A stretch of DNA of 36,439 nucleotides, taken from Candidatus Multiplicimicrobium inquinatum. Its GTDB lineage: Bacteria; Omnitrophota; Omnitrophia; Omnitrophales; Aquincolibacteriaceae. The position numbers and the translations under genes are program-made. The notes under the pieces are model-generated. The model had not been told where the DNA came from. It saw only the letters and a list, made by a program, of their open reading frames with translations, and ran no database searches. This document shows positions 1 to 7,038 of the stretch, piece after piece (positions within the stretch are counted from its first letter, which is position 1; every line of letters starts with the position of its first letter). Where the stretch lies: contig DDUN01000023.1 in assembly GCA_002344825.1 (NCBI GenBank), positions 78,893 to 115,331 on the forward strand. Direction: 5' to 3'.

Positions 1-44
1 CTGCCTTCGGAGGGCAGTACTCTATCCAGTTGAGCTACGGGCAC
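1..44 (-). tRNA. tRNA-Arg (anticodon CCG), 5' part, cut by the window edge
   Basis: Read on the minus strand, the 44 nt give a 7-nt acceptor strand (GTGCCCG), a D arm with GCTC/GAGT stem and a GG-containing loop, then a CTGCC/GGCAG anticodon stem around the loop CTCCGAA. U33 followed by CCG predicts a tRNA-Arg reading CGG. The window ends exactly after the anticodon stem, so the variable loop, T arm and 3' acceptor strand are missing. The fold is seen directly; amino-acid identity rests on the anticodon only. Confidence 0.88.
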
Positions 45-90
45 GAAACTTAATTCCACGGATTTTATCAGCAACACTATTTACTAGTTG

Positions 91-205
91 TCCCTCAAAG
101 CTTCGCTTTGCGAGGGATCTGTCCTGTTCGCTTTGCTCACAGGCAAAGCTACGGGCACAAAAATTTAATCTACAACAAGCCCAGCCCTGAGCATAGCCGA
201 AGGGC
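91..205. repeat. Cluster of three short hairpins sharing a GAGCAAAGCGA-like core
   Basis: Three imperfect palindromes lie upstream of the tRNA: 91-117 (TCCCTC/GAGGGA arms), 123-143 (CCTGT/ACAGG arms) and 184-205 (GCCCT/AGGGC arms). On the minus strand each carries a variant of GAGCAAAGCGA or its shortened form between the arms, while the arms differ but remain complementary. They look like members of a short dispersed hairpin family. No coding potential was seen here. Confidence 0.6.
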
Positions 206-211
206 GGGCAC
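147..211 (-). repeat. Broken copies of the tRNA-Arg 5' end
   Basis: Positions 147-158 repeat, on the minus strand, the first 12 nt of the tRNA-Arg (GTGCCCGTAGCT), preceded by a T-rich ATTAA segment like the one before the real tRNA. Positions 205-211 repeat the first 7 nt again. Neither continues into a D arm, so these are fragments, not tRNA genes. They could reflect duplication or rearrangement at the tRNA locus. Confidence 0.5.
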
Positions 212-224
212 GCACTAAATTATC

Positions 225-587
225 TTAATGATTATTGACGGGCGGTGAAAAAACTTTTAGTTTTTCTTTTTGCTCAGGAGTCAAAACCTCGGCAATCCGA
301 GCCTCAATCTCCGTCCGAAGCGCTCTTACTTCCTGCCGAAGTTTCTTTTTGTTTGCTCCCCGTTTTTCCCGCACATAAAACTTTTCTCTTTTTTTAAGAT
401 TATATTCAAAAATTGGTCTAATTTTATCAACCTGCTCTTCCGTAAGGTCAATCTGCTGATTTAAACTCTCAATCATTTGATCAACCGTAGGCTCAAGCTT
501 TCGGTCATCCGGCAGCGCCGCCCAAGACAATGGCGCCACGCACAAGAAAATGACTAATAAGAGAAAAATGTTTTTAAAATTACGCAT
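225..587 (-). CDS. Small periplasmic Spy/CpxP-like protein
   Basis: A 120-residue protein with an N-terminal signal peptide (basic MRNFK, hydrophobic residues 8-22, cleavage probably after the WAA near residue 24). The mature part is predicted almost entirely helical and highly charged, with two LTxxQ-type motifs (LTEEQ near residue 48 and LTPEQ near 101). This pattern is typical of the Spy/CpxP family of periplasmic chaperones and stress sensors. It lies 17 bp downstream of the SpoIID-like gene on the same strand and is probably co-transcribed with it. No clear Shine-Dalgarno is visible. The Spy-like call rests on motif spacing and length; an unrelated helical periplasmic protein is possible. 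Confidence 0.65.
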   Translation of the reverse strand: MRNFKNIFLLLVIFLCVAPLSWAALPDDRKLEPTVDQMIESLNQQIDLTEEQVDKIRPIFEYNLKKREKFYVREKRGANKKKLRQEVRALRTEIEARIAEVLTPEQKEKLKVFSPPVNNH

Positions 588-604
588 ACGCTGACACGCT
601 GATT

Positions 605-1810
605 TTATTCGTATATTTTTTTAATTGCTGAGCCAGGATAAAAATATTCTAAAATTTGCTGCGCAGTATAACCCAACTCACCCATATATTTCGCCCCATA
701 TTGATCAAGCCCGACGCCATGACCCCATCCGCGTCCCCAAAAGGTAACACCCTGTTTTTCAGGTTGATTCAAATAGCGGGTAATCATGGTGCTTTTCAAT
801 TTTTCGGCTCCGATCCACACCCGGAACTCATTAAAATTGGGCCGAAATTTGCCGTTGCGGCCTATCACTTCCATCTCTTTCGGACGGCCTGAACGGTCAT
901 AATTTTTCAACTTAACCTCGCTTATCGCCCGAACTCCCAGCCCGCCTTGCTCTCTGACTACTTTTTCGATGTCCGCATATTTAATAAAAACCGACCAATT
1001 GCCATGCTTGGAAGACTGGCAAAACTCGCATTTCACCCCCTGAAGCGCGGGATGATATTTTACGGGCCAAACATCGCTGGCACCCGTGGTCAGGCCGCCC
1101 GAAGCGGAGTGAAAGTAGGCGGGAAAAATTTCACCGCGATAAAGCAAAACAACTCCTTTGGTGCGATCAATAATCTGATCAGTCCGGTCATGCCGCACGT
1201 TTTCTCCGGCATAAACTTGGCTCAACACGCCGCTTCCCACATCAAAATCCTGATTGCGTTTTTCAATCATCTTGAACAAAGCGAATGTTCTCGAAACAAT
1301 CGCGGAAGCTTCCAGCGTCGCCTCCGTCCATTTGGGATTCGCCTCAAAAGGAACCACTCCTTTTAAATAATGCTCAAGATCAATGTGGTTGATGATTAAA
1401 AGCTGATTGCCCGATTTTCTTTTTATTTCCAATCCATTTTTATAAACCCGTTTATCAAATCGAATGCCGGGTCCATTTACACTACGCACAAAAATAGAAC
1501 TGGTATTAAACGTCTTGGTCCCGAATTGAATTCCGGAAGCAGTCGCCCGAATCGTTGTTGCGGGAAGGTTGGCGCCCTGTATCAGATTACCGAGATCCTT
1601 TCCTTCAACCTGAAAAAGCCCTGTCGAGGAAACCTGAAAAGGTTTGTCTGTCGAGCCGACTTGCACGCGAATATTGTGATACGCGCTAATGTCTTGCGGC
1701 ACGACATAGGAGGTTTCAAGAAGTTTACGGCTTGGCCCCCACCCCAGAAAAATAACTGCGGCCGCAAGCAGCACAAACCACGCTCGTTTTTGGATTAGAG
1801 AAGAAATCAT
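605..1810 (-). CDS. SpoIID/LytB domain protein (peptidoglycan-associated)
   Basis: A 401-residue protein with an N-terminal hydrophobic signal or anchor (about residues 11-25) and a SpoIID domain over roughly residues 110-400. Visible hallmarks are YLKGVVPFE with the conserved acidic residue E156, the ASAIVSRTFAL helix, the FHSASGG segment near 233-239, a CxxC pair (C261, C264) and the C-terminal WGRGWGHGVGLDQYGA block. SpoIID is a lytic transglycosylase acting on denuded glycan strands, and LytB is an amidase enhancer. Outside sporulators such proteins are presumed to act in cell-wall remodelling. It heads a two-gene unit with the Spy-like gene. A TAGAAT box lies 8 nt before the ATG, which would give almost no leader. 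Confidence 0.9.
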   Translation of the reverse strand: MISSLIQKRAWFVLLAAAVIFLGWGPSRKLLETSYVVPQDISAYHNIRVQVGSTDKPFQVSSTGLFQVEGKDLGNLIQGANLPATTIRATASGIQFGTKTFNTSSIFVRSVNGPGIRFDKRVYKNGLEIKRKSGNQLLIINHIDLEHYLKGVVPFEANPKWTEATLEASAIVSRTFALFKMIEKRNQDFDVGSGVLSQVYAGENVRHDRTDQIIDRTKGVVLLYRGEIFPAYFHSASGGLTTGASDVWPVKYHPALQGVKCEFCQSSKHGNWSVFIKYADIEKVVREQGGLGVRAISEVKLKNYDRSGRPKEMEVIGRNGKFRPNFNEFRVWIGAEKLKSTMITRYLNQPEKQGVTFWGRGWGHGVGLDQYGAKYMGELGYTAQQILEYFYPGSAIKKIYE

Positions 1811-1818
1811 AGGGATGC

Positions 1819-1824
1819 ATTCTA
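1819..1824 (-). promoter_or_regulatory. Candidate -10 box (TAGAAT) for the SpoIID-like gene
   Basis: TAGAAT on the minus strand is 8 nt upstream of the ATG at 1810. Transcription would start 1-2 nt before the codon, so the mRNA would be almost leaderless. No convincing -35 was found at 16-18 bp. Confidence 0.35.
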
Positions 1825-1880
1825 CAGGGGAATAGCTTCGGATTCAGCAAATTCTCGGCAGGAACAGAGGTAGGCAGCTT

Positions 1881-2426
1881 CTAAGAGGCTAAGCTCACGG
1901 ACAGCGGCTGGTGATGATGCTCGATCACCTTTTTCGTGTCCGCAATGGAACAGCGATGGATGGGATAAGCACAAACCGCGATCAAAGGAACAGATTCCAT
2001 CATGGAATGCATTCGCTCTTCATACTCCCATAACTGCATCCAATCATCATCCGGAATTGCGGCCACATCACCAATTCCACGTACACAGGCGAAATCACGC
2101 TGAAAAGCCGAATCTAAAAATGCTTTCGCGTTTTCAAGCGCTTGATTCATATCAAAACATCCGCGTTTCATGTACCAAGTTTGCGCTGATTTGATTTGAA
2201 GCTGATGCGAAAGTAAATATCCGGTTGCGTCCGGATAAACTCCCAAAAACTCTTTTTCCGCGCGTTCAATTCCCATAGCATCGTTCACAAGCCACAGACA
2301 GGCGTTTCCTTTTTTAAGCCCGGCATACAAAAAGGACAAAGAAATCTGGAGATAGTCTTCCTGCGTTTTATAAAATTGATAATAATGACCGCCGACCTTA
2401 ATGCGGTGCATTGAGTCAAAATCCAT
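1881..2426 (-). CDS. MEDS domain protein (DcmR-type sensory domain)
   Basis: A 181-residue soluble protein. The start GHYYQFYKTQEDYLQISLSFLYAGLKKGNACLW style (about residues 12-45) is the characteristic opening of the MEDS domain: a His/Tyr-rich strand, a helix, then AGL-KG and a W-containing strand. The remainder alternates strands and helices like a degenerate RecA/KaiC fold. MEDS domains occur in regulators such as DcmR and in proteins fused to or near histidine kinases and anti-sigma factors. Here the domain stands alone with no output module. An AGGGAG Shine-Dalgarno lies a few nt before the ATG. Family assignment is by pattern; the ligand is unknown. Confidence 0.7.
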   Translation of the reverse strand: MDFDSMHRIKVGGHYYQFYKTQEDYLQISLSFLYAGLKKGNACLWLVNDAMGIERAEKEFLGVYPDATGYLLSHQLQIKSAQTWYMKRGCFDMNQALENAKAFLDSAFQRDFACVRGIGDVAAIPDDDWMQLWEYEERMHSMMESVPLIAVCAYPIHRCSIADTKKVIEHHHQPLSVSLAS

Positions 2427-2536
2427 GAAACTCCCTGGGTTGATTCATAAAACAGAAAAACATAGAAAAACGCCTCAAAGGCAGGATATAAAAAACTTAC
2501 TGAGTGTCTTTAGAAATTACAAGGGCAGAAACAAAA

Positions 2537-2561
2537 AAAGAAGGCCAAAAAGGCCTTCTTT
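2537..2561 (-). terminator. Rho-independent terminator after the peptidoglycan-binding lipoprotein gene
   Basis: A perfect 10-bp stem (AAAGAAGGCC at 2537-2546, GGCCTTCTTT at 2552-2561) with a 5-nt loop. On the minus strand it is followed by a run of Ts. It sits 59 bp past the stop of the lipoprotein gene at 2620. The arms are symmetrical and A/T-flanked, so it could also stop plus-strand transcription. Confidence 0.85.
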
Positions 2562-2619
2562 TTTATTAAAACTAGCAACTAAAGGCTTTGTAAAGCCCTT
2601 GCGGAGGGGTTCTGAAGAA

Positions 2620-3138
2620 TTAACCCTCGTAGGAACCGAGATGCGTTTTAAGACGATTCCAGGTTGTTTTGCCGACAATTCCATCCGGTGTCAGACCATT
2701 ATCACGCTGAAAATTGCGGACGGCTTCCCGCGTATCAGGGCCAATTTTCCCATCTACTTCGCCTTGATAATGTCCCGAACCCTTCAACGCTTTTTGAATG
2801 CTCGCGGCCGGAATTTCAAAACCGGACGGCGTACGATAAACTCCGGAATAAGGCTCGGAAGAAACAGCCGCGTAAGAAGTATTCGCGGCAGGCGCGTAAG
2901 CAGGGGCTGCGCCGCCCAAACGTCCCTCAAGTTCAGCAACGCGGGACTGCTCCCGTTGGAGTTGCGCGCGTGTTTCCTGTAGCGCCATATCTAAACGCGT
3001 AACTTCATCTGCCAAAACCCCCATCTGCGCGTTTACGGCATTTTGACTGTTAGCGCGGCTTCCGGTGGAAGCGCAGCCGCTTAATAAAAGCAAAGCTGCG
3101 GCGATGGAAAGAAAAGAAAAAGAAAATAATTTTTTCAT
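2620..3138 (-). CDS. Lipoprotein with coiled coil and C-terminal peptidoglycan-binding domain
   Basis: A 172-residue lipoprotein: signal peptide MKKLFSFSFLSIAAALLLL, then lipobox LSGC with the lipidated Cys at 22. Residues about 38-75 form a heptad-rich coiled coil (VLADEVTRLDMALQETRAQL). An Ala/Pro/Tyr-rich linker follows, then a PG_binding_1 domain (about 110-168) with the typical GEVDGKIGPDTREAVRNFQR and GLTPDGIVGKTTWNRL blocks. It probably anchors a membrane to peptidoglycan. A GGAG about 10 nt before the ATG serves as ribosome binding site, and a strong terminator follows. Lipid attachment (inner or outer leaflet) cannot be settled from sequence. Confidence 0.9.
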   Translation of the reverse strand: MKKLFSFSFLSIAAALLLLSGCASTGSRANSQNAVNAQMGVLADEVTRLDMALQETRAQLQREQSRVAELEGRLGGAAPAYAPAANTSYAAVSSEPYSGVYRTPSGFEIPAASIQKALKGSGHYQGEVDGKIGPDTREAVRNFQRDNGLTPDGIVGKTTWNRLKTHLGSYEG

Positions 3139-3206
3139 GGTGGAGACTCTCCGGTAATTAAATAAAGTACAAGTGCGAAACGTGAGCAGTCTATCAAATC
3201 AATTTT

Positions 3207-3647
3207 TTAAATGCAATCAATGCCCAGCATGATTAACGCAAGCACGGCACGAATCGTCCACAGCAAAGTCCTTGCCCAATTTCCCGCGGCAAGCCGCCGA
3301 ATGAGCGCGGTGTCATAACCCTGTTTAAGCCGTTGATGTTGAGGCGCCTGTACAAACGCGGTAATCCCCCAAATGAGCGCCAAACACCCCAGCCCGGCAC
3401 CTGCCCATGGCTTTAACCCCGAACACGCCTCTGATAAAAACAAATACCCGGCAAACCCCATTTCAACCGGCATCATCACCCCAACAACCCAACCGATTCT
3501 TTGAACATACTCCGCGTGAAAAAGCTGAAAGTCCGCCCTGCCGACTTTCAAAAAAAGAGGGTATTGCACACACTGAATAACCCAAATAAGTCCCACCATA
3601 AAAAAAGTCGCGGCGGCATGCAAAAAAAGAGCTGTCTGGTAACCCAT
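3207..3647 (-). CDS. Small integral membrane protein, unrecognised (DUF1772-like appearance)
   Basis: A 146-residue protein with about four predicted membrane helices (roughly residues 5-25, 50-72, 82-102 and 124-144). Conserved-looking polar points are WVIQCVQYPLF in helix 1, FHAEYVQRIGW after it, and AFVQAPQHQRL before the last helix. The spacing recalls the DUF1772 / anthrone-oxygenase-like membrane family, but I cannot confirm membership. The ATG is preceded by a CGGAGA Shine-Dalgarno. It is divergent from the M48 gene, and the 56 bp between them contain a palindromic ATTATAAT that offers a -10 box to both. No function is proposed. Confidence 0.6.
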   Translation of the reverse strand: MGYQTALFLHAAATFFMVGLIWVIQCVQYPLFLKVGRADFQLFHAEYVQRIGWVVGVMMPVEMGFAGYLFLSEACSGLKPWAGAGLGCLALIWGITAFVQAPQHQRLKQGYDTALIRRLAAGNWARTLLWTIRAVLALIMLGIDCI

Positions 3648-3667
3648 GTGTCTCCGTTAAATGAAAA

Positions 3668-3696
3668 TTTGCGCTTTCGATTTAAACCATTATAAT
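3668..3696 (+). promoter_or_regulatory. Promoter of the M48 protease gene, with a palindromic -10 shared by the divergent gene
   Basis: Plus strand: TTTGCG/TTGCGC at 3668-3674, then 16-17 bp, then a perfect TATAAT at 3691-3696. Transcription would begin at about 3703-3704, the A of the downstream ATG. The box lies inside the palindrome ATTATAAT (3689-3696), so the minus strand also carries TATAAT at 3694-3689 for the divergent membrane-protein gene, whose -35 is weak. Confidence 0.6.
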
Positions 3697-3703
3697 GCGC
3701 GCC

Positions 3704-4426
3704 ATGCTATTCAAAAAATACTTCCTTGCCGTTTGCTCTTTATTCCTGCTGACATCCTGTGAATATGTTTCGCCGCTGATTCAGGACGCAAATATCATTT
3801 CTGTCGCGGATGAAGTGCAGGCGGGAAAACAAATGCAGACCGAAATCGCGAAGTCGATGACGATTGTCACGGATCCAGCTTTAAACAATGCGGTCAAAAC
3901 GATCGGCAACCGCCTTGTTTCTGTTTTGCCCAACAAAGATTTTGACTATCAGTTTTATGTCGTCGGAGATAATTCCCCCAACGCCTTTACCATCCCCGGC
4001 GGATCGATTTATGTCCACACCGGGCTGATGCAGTTTGTCAGCGACGAACATGAACTTGCGGGAGTTCTCGCGCACGAAATTGGTCATGCTTATGAACGCC
4101 ATCCGGCCAAATCCATGACACGGCAAATCGGCTTAAGCCAGCTTGCTAACCGCGTGGGAGCCAATTCAAACGTGATTAAGCAAATGGCTCTGAAGGTTGC
4201 CGGAACCGGCGCTTTGAATTATTACGGACGCTCGGATGAAACTGAATCAGACCGCATCGGGTTTGAGCTTTTACGCCGCGCGGGATACAAACAAGATGGC
4301 TTAACTCGTTTTCTTCAAAAATTAACGAAGCTTCAAACAGGACAGCAAACTCCGACTTTCCTCAGCTCGCATCCCCCCACACCCGAACGCATTGCCGCGC
4401 TTGAAGCTCTGAGCAAAAAATCTTAA
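3704..4426 (+). CDS. M48-family metalloprotease, lipoprotein
   Basis: A 240-residue secreted zinc protease. Signal peptide MLFKKYFLAVCSLFLL ends in lipobox LTSC (Cys19). The peptidase core carries NAFTIPGGSIYVHTGLM, the zinc motif HEIGH (H124, E125, H128) and the third-ligand segment ETESD (E179 likely), followed by SSHPPTPERI. This is the BepA/YcaL/LoiP-like set of periplasmic M48 proteases, which degrade misassembled envelope proteins. An ATG three codons upstream (3695) overlaps the -10 box, so it cannot be the initiator if that promoter is used. The 3704 start also gives a textbook signal peptide. There is no Shine-Dalgarno, consistent with a leaderless transcript. It is one of only three plus-strand genes here. 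Confidence 0.9.
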   Translation: MLFKKYFLAVCSLFLLTSCEYVSPLIQDANIISVADEVQAGKQMQTEIAKSMTIVTDPALNNAVKTIGNRLVSVLPNKDFDYQFYVVGDNSPNAFTIPGGSIYVHTGLMQFVSDEHELAGVLAHEIGHAYERHPAKSMTRQIGLSQLANRVGANSNVIKQMALKVAGTGALNYYGRSDETESDRIGFELLRRAGYKQDGLTRFLQKLTKLQTGQQTPTFLSSHPPTPERIAALEALSKKS

Positions 4427-4449
4427 TTTTCTTTTTCTGAAAAAGAAAA
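4427..4449. terminator. A/T-rich hairpin between convergent genes, possible terminator
   Basis: A perfect 10-bp inverted repeat (TTTTCTTTTT at 4427-4436, AAAAAGAAAA at 4440-4449) with a CTG loop sits immediately after the M48 stop, in the 56-bp gap to the convergent MBOAT gene. It has almost no G+C, so thermodynamic strength is poor; its position between convergent ends is the main support. Confidence 0.35.
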
Positions 4450-4482
4450 CACACCGGCCGAAAAGGGTCTCGCTTGTTTCGT

Positions 4483-5349
4483 TTAATGCGCGCCAATCGC
4501 ACGCATAAACGGAACAATAACCTTATACATGAAGGGATCGTGAAAAAGCAGTTTCAGCGGCAGAATTAAAAATGCGAACGCGTAAATTTTTCCGGCCAGT
4601 TTGCGTTTTAAGTGACGGCGGCCCCACTTTGTTTTCTCCATACGCATACCGAACCACTGAATCATAAAATAAAGCATGGGCTGTCCCCAGCCTCCCTGCG
4701 CGGGTAATGAAAAAATAAGCTCGTGAAAAAGCCCTGACGTAAAAAAAACAAGCCAAGCTGCCAAGTGCGGGCCGTGACTGATGCTCACGGTTTTAAAAAA
4801 GAAATCGTGCATCAGCTGGCGAAACGCCATATTCCAGCGTTTTCCCCAAAAATCAGAAAGCGACGTTAGCAAGAAAGGTTCATGCATAAACGGCGCGGCA
4901 TGCATCCCGGCATAACGCAAAATCAGAGAGCTCCACTGAAACAAGGTGAAATAAAGCAAATAAAAGACACCCGCAACCGCGAAGCACGCTTGCACATAAT
5001 CGCTGATTTGAAAAATACGCGGAATACCCCAAATTAAAAAAACTCCGGTGCAGGCACAGCCGATCACCCACAGCCCAAATCCGGGCTCGGGTTTATCAAG
5101 CCGGATATCCGGATTCAAAAATTTTTTCGCGTCCATGCCAAACCAACAAAAGAGATACAAAAAAACACGCATCCAAGACAAGGGCTGCCGAGAATGGATT
5201 TGCTGTTGATAAAAAGTCATCCACTTAAAACCAAAGAAGCAGAGAAAAAGCAGAAGCCACATTTGAACCCATGCGGCGAGCACCGGCCATGCCGCAACCA
5301 GCGTGATCAGAATCGTCAGAAAAGGAAGAAAGGCAAATATAACCTGCAT
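4483..5349 (-). CDS. MBOAT-type membrane acyltransferase, wax-synthase-like
   Basis: A 288-residue multipass membrane protein with about eight hydrophobic segments. The block SLSDFWGKRWNMAFRQLMHD (near residues 165-185) and the later TSGLFHELIF, with its invariant-type His, match the wax synthase / MBOAT_2 pattern in which Asn/Asp and His residues at the membrane interface transfer an acyl chain from acyl-CoA to an alcohol. The family is best known from plant wax ester synthases and fungal secondary-metabolite acyltransferases; the bacterial members are little studied. It is convergent with the M48 gene. A CATAAT box 10 nt before the ATG and the lack of a Shine-Dalgarno suggest a very short leader. 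The substrate is unknown. Confidence 0.75.
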   Translation of the reverse strand: MQVIFAFLPFLTILITLVAAWPVLAAWVQMWLLLFLCFFGFKWMTFYQQQIHSRQPLSWMRVFLYLFCWFGMDAKKFLNPDIRLDKPEPGFGLWVIGCACTGVFLIWGIPRIFQISDYVQACFAVAGVFYLLYFTLFQWSSLILRYAGMHAAPFMHEPFLLTSLSDFWGKRWNMAFRQLMHDFFFKTVSISHGPHLAAWLVFFTSGLFHELIFSLPAQGGWGQPMLYFMIQWFGMRMEKTKWGRRHLKRKLAGKIYAFAFLILPLKLLFHDPFMYKVIVPFMRAIGAH

Positions 5350-5359
5350 AATGAGTTAG

Positions 5360-5365
5360 ATTATG
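5360..5365 (-). promoter_or_regulatory. Candidate -10 box (CATAAT) for the MBOAT gene
   Basis: CATAAT on the minus strand ends 10 nt before the ATG at 5349, predicting a leader of about 3 nt. No good -35 is visible at 17 bp. Confidence 0.3.
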
Positions 5366-5404
5366 TTCGGCAAAAAGAAGGGCGGGCTTGAACTTTAAAT
5401 ATAC

Positions 5405-5429
5405 GCACTCCGGCCCGAAGCCGGAATGC
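5405..5429 (-). terminator. Hairpin terminator after trmI
   Basis: A 10-bp stem (5405-5414 with 5420-5429, one U-G pair on the minus strand) and a TTCGG-containing loop lie 10 bp past the trmI stop. An A/T-rich stretch follows on the minus strand but no long U run, so termination efficiency is uncertain. Confidence 0.6.
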
Positions 5430-5438
5430 TTGCTGATT

Positions 5439-6299
5439 TTAATTTACGGAAACAGGATCCGCGGGGGCGGTTACGGGCTCTTCGGCCTTGGGCGGGGCAG
5501 GCGGAATATCTCCCACCTTGGTCGCGAAAAGCATGTACTCCGTGTGACCGATCATGCGCATCTCAGGACGTGACTTTCCCGCGCGCGCGAGAATTTTACG
5601 TTCTAAAAGCTCCACAGCTTCCACATTAATAAAACCATGGTCGCGCAAAGTTTCCGCCATGCGCTCAACTTGATTGATCGTGGGATTGAGTGAGCATAAA
5701 CGACCGCCGCCTTTAAGCGCTTTTTTAACAAGTTCAACTTCTTCCCAGGGCGTGGGAATATCCAAAATAACACTGTCAAAAGCATTCTCAGGAAAAGGAT
5801 CCCCTTTTTGACGGTGATTAAACTCCACGACTGACTGAAGATCGGAGCGTTCGATATTGCGAACCGCGTTCGCGGGTAAATCAGTCCGTAAATCATACGT
5901 GCAAATTTTTCCGGTCGGTGCGACTTGATGCGCAAGAAAAAGAGTCAACGCGCCGGACCCCGTACCGATTTCTAAAATTTTCTTACCGGAGTGAATCGAA
6001 AGCTTCACGGCAAGCAATGCCGCGTCTTTGGAATACACCACCCCGCTTTCACGGGAAGCTTTAAACATGAGGTCCTCGGTTGACGGCTTCAGGAAAAAAC
6101 CTTTGAGACTTGTTCCCTCAATATAGGAACCAAACTCTTTACCGATAATGTCCTCATGCAGTAAAGGCCGGCCACAATGAATCGGATGTTTTTTTCCGCG
6201 ACCCGCTTTCAAAAGATATGTTTTTTCATCTTCGAACCAAAGAAGAACCAAATCCCCTTCTTTGATCACGTTGCCGGAAAGAACTTCGGTATTTGACAT
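5439..6299 (-). CDS. trmI: tRNA (adenine-N1)-methyltransferase, TrmI family
   Basis: A 286-residue SAM-dependent methyltransferase. An N-terminal small beta domain (residues about 8-70, starting EGDLVLLWFEDEKTYLLKAG) precedes a Rossmann domain with motif I LEIGTGSGALTLFLA (near 108), acidic motif II YDLRTD, and motif IV FDSVILDIPTPWE. The C-terminal RPEMRMIGHTEYMLFA block is a strong signature of TrmI/GCD14 enzymes, which make m1A58 in the T loop of tRNAs. About 30 residues after this block form a Pro/Ala/Glu-rich tail that looks dispensable. It is flanked by its own candidate promoter (TAGAAT at 6348-6353) and a downstream hairpin, so it is probably monocistronic. Confidence 0.9.
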   Translation of the reverse strand: MSNTEVLSGNVIKEGDLVLLWFEDEKTYLLKAGRGKKHPIHCGRPLLHEDIIGKEFGSYIEGTSLKGFFLKPSTEDLMFKASRESGVVYSKDAALLAVKLSIHSGKKILEIGTGSGALTLFLAHQVAPTGKICTYDLRTDLPANAVRNIERSDLQSVVEFNHRQKGDPFPENAFDSVILDIPTPWEEVELVKKALKGGGRLCSLNPTINQVERMAETLRDHGFINVEAVELLERKILARAGKSRPEMRMIGHTEYMLFATKVGDIPPAPPKAEEPVTAPADPVSVN

Positions 6300-6347
6300 C
6301 GTTCACCCAATCTTGAATATGTTAAAAAAACACGCTAAGAGGTGCGG

Positions 6348-6353
6348 ATTCTA
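6348..6353 (-). promoter_or_regulatory. Candidate -10 box (TAGAAT) upstream of trmI
   Basis: TAGAAT on the minus strand lies 48 nt before the trmI ATG, giving a predicted leader of roughly 40 nt. The hexamer 17 bp upstream (TGGCGA) is a poor -35. It sits in the short gap after the HAD phosphatase stop. Confidence 0.35.
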
Positions 6354-6384
6354 GACTTTTTCCGCCTGTTTCGCCAGATCTTAT

Positions 6385-7038
6385 CTACCAGCCTTTTTCG
6401 CGGACCAAAGCGAGCAAAGCCGTGAAATCATCCAGCACATATTCCGCGCCCAAGCTTTCTAAGCTCACATGACTCGCAAATCCATGTCTTAAAAGCACCG
6501 TTTCCACTCCGGCATTTTTTCCCGTCTGCGCGTCAATTTGGCTGTCTCCGATCCAAAGCACTTCTTCGGGTCTTATTTTTCTGTCAGACATTTCTTTGAT
6601 CAACGCCGCCGGATCGGGCTTGCGCGGAAGGCCTTGCTCACCCGTGTGAACCGCGCTTAAATAGGGCATCACATGAAGCGCGGTCAGAATCTTAGAAGTA
6701 AAGGGTTCGGGTTTATTCGTCACCACAACTTGAATTCGATTTTTAAAGTATTCCAAAACACATTCGGCCGACGGATAAAGGCGTGTGTAATCCAGTAAAT
6801 GCTCCTTGTAATACCGCCGCAAAAATCCGGCGCCCCGGTCAATGGTTTTAGGGTCTTCCTCGCCCAGGCACATCGCAACCAAATGGTTCAACCCCTCGCC
6901 CACATATTTCTCGATTTGAATTTCATCTAAAATCGGCTTCTTCATTTCCTTAAGCATAAACCGGACACCGCATACAATGTCACGGCGCGTGTCCGCCAAA
7001 GTTCCGTCCAAATCATACGCGACTAATTTTTTAAGCAT
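6385..7038 (-). CDS. HAD-family phosphatase, phosphoglycolate-phosphatase-like
   Basis: A 217-residue HAD-IA hydrolase with motif I YDLDGTLADT (nucleophile D9, acid D11), a helical cap (about 16-85), motif II VVVTNKPE, Lys in GLPRKPDPAAL, and motif IV LWIGDSQIDAQTGKNAG. The pattern matches Gph/PGP-type phosphatases that clear 2-phosphoglycolate, for example after repair of 3'-phosphoglycolate DNA ends. Specificity within HADs cannot be read from sequence. Its start overlaps the last 8 bp of addA, so the two are translationally coupled. A link to DNA-end repair is suggestive but inferred. Confidence 0.85.
   Translation of the reverse strand: MLKKLVAYDLDGTLADTRRDIVCGVRFMLKEMKKPILDEIQIEKYVGEGLNHLVAMCLGEEDPKTIDRGAGFLRRYYKEHLLDYTRLYPSAECVLEYFKNRIQVVVTNKPEPFTSKILTALHVMPYLSAVHTGEQGLPRKPDPAALIKEMSDRKIRPEEVLWIGDSQIDAQTGKNAGVETVLLRHGFASHVSLESLGAEYVLDDFTALLALVREKGW

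Noticed and set aside
147..158. Possible second tRNA gene upstream of tRNA-Arg
   Set aside because: Only the first 12 nt match the tRNA; the following sequence forms an unrelated hairpin and has no D, anticodon or T arm.
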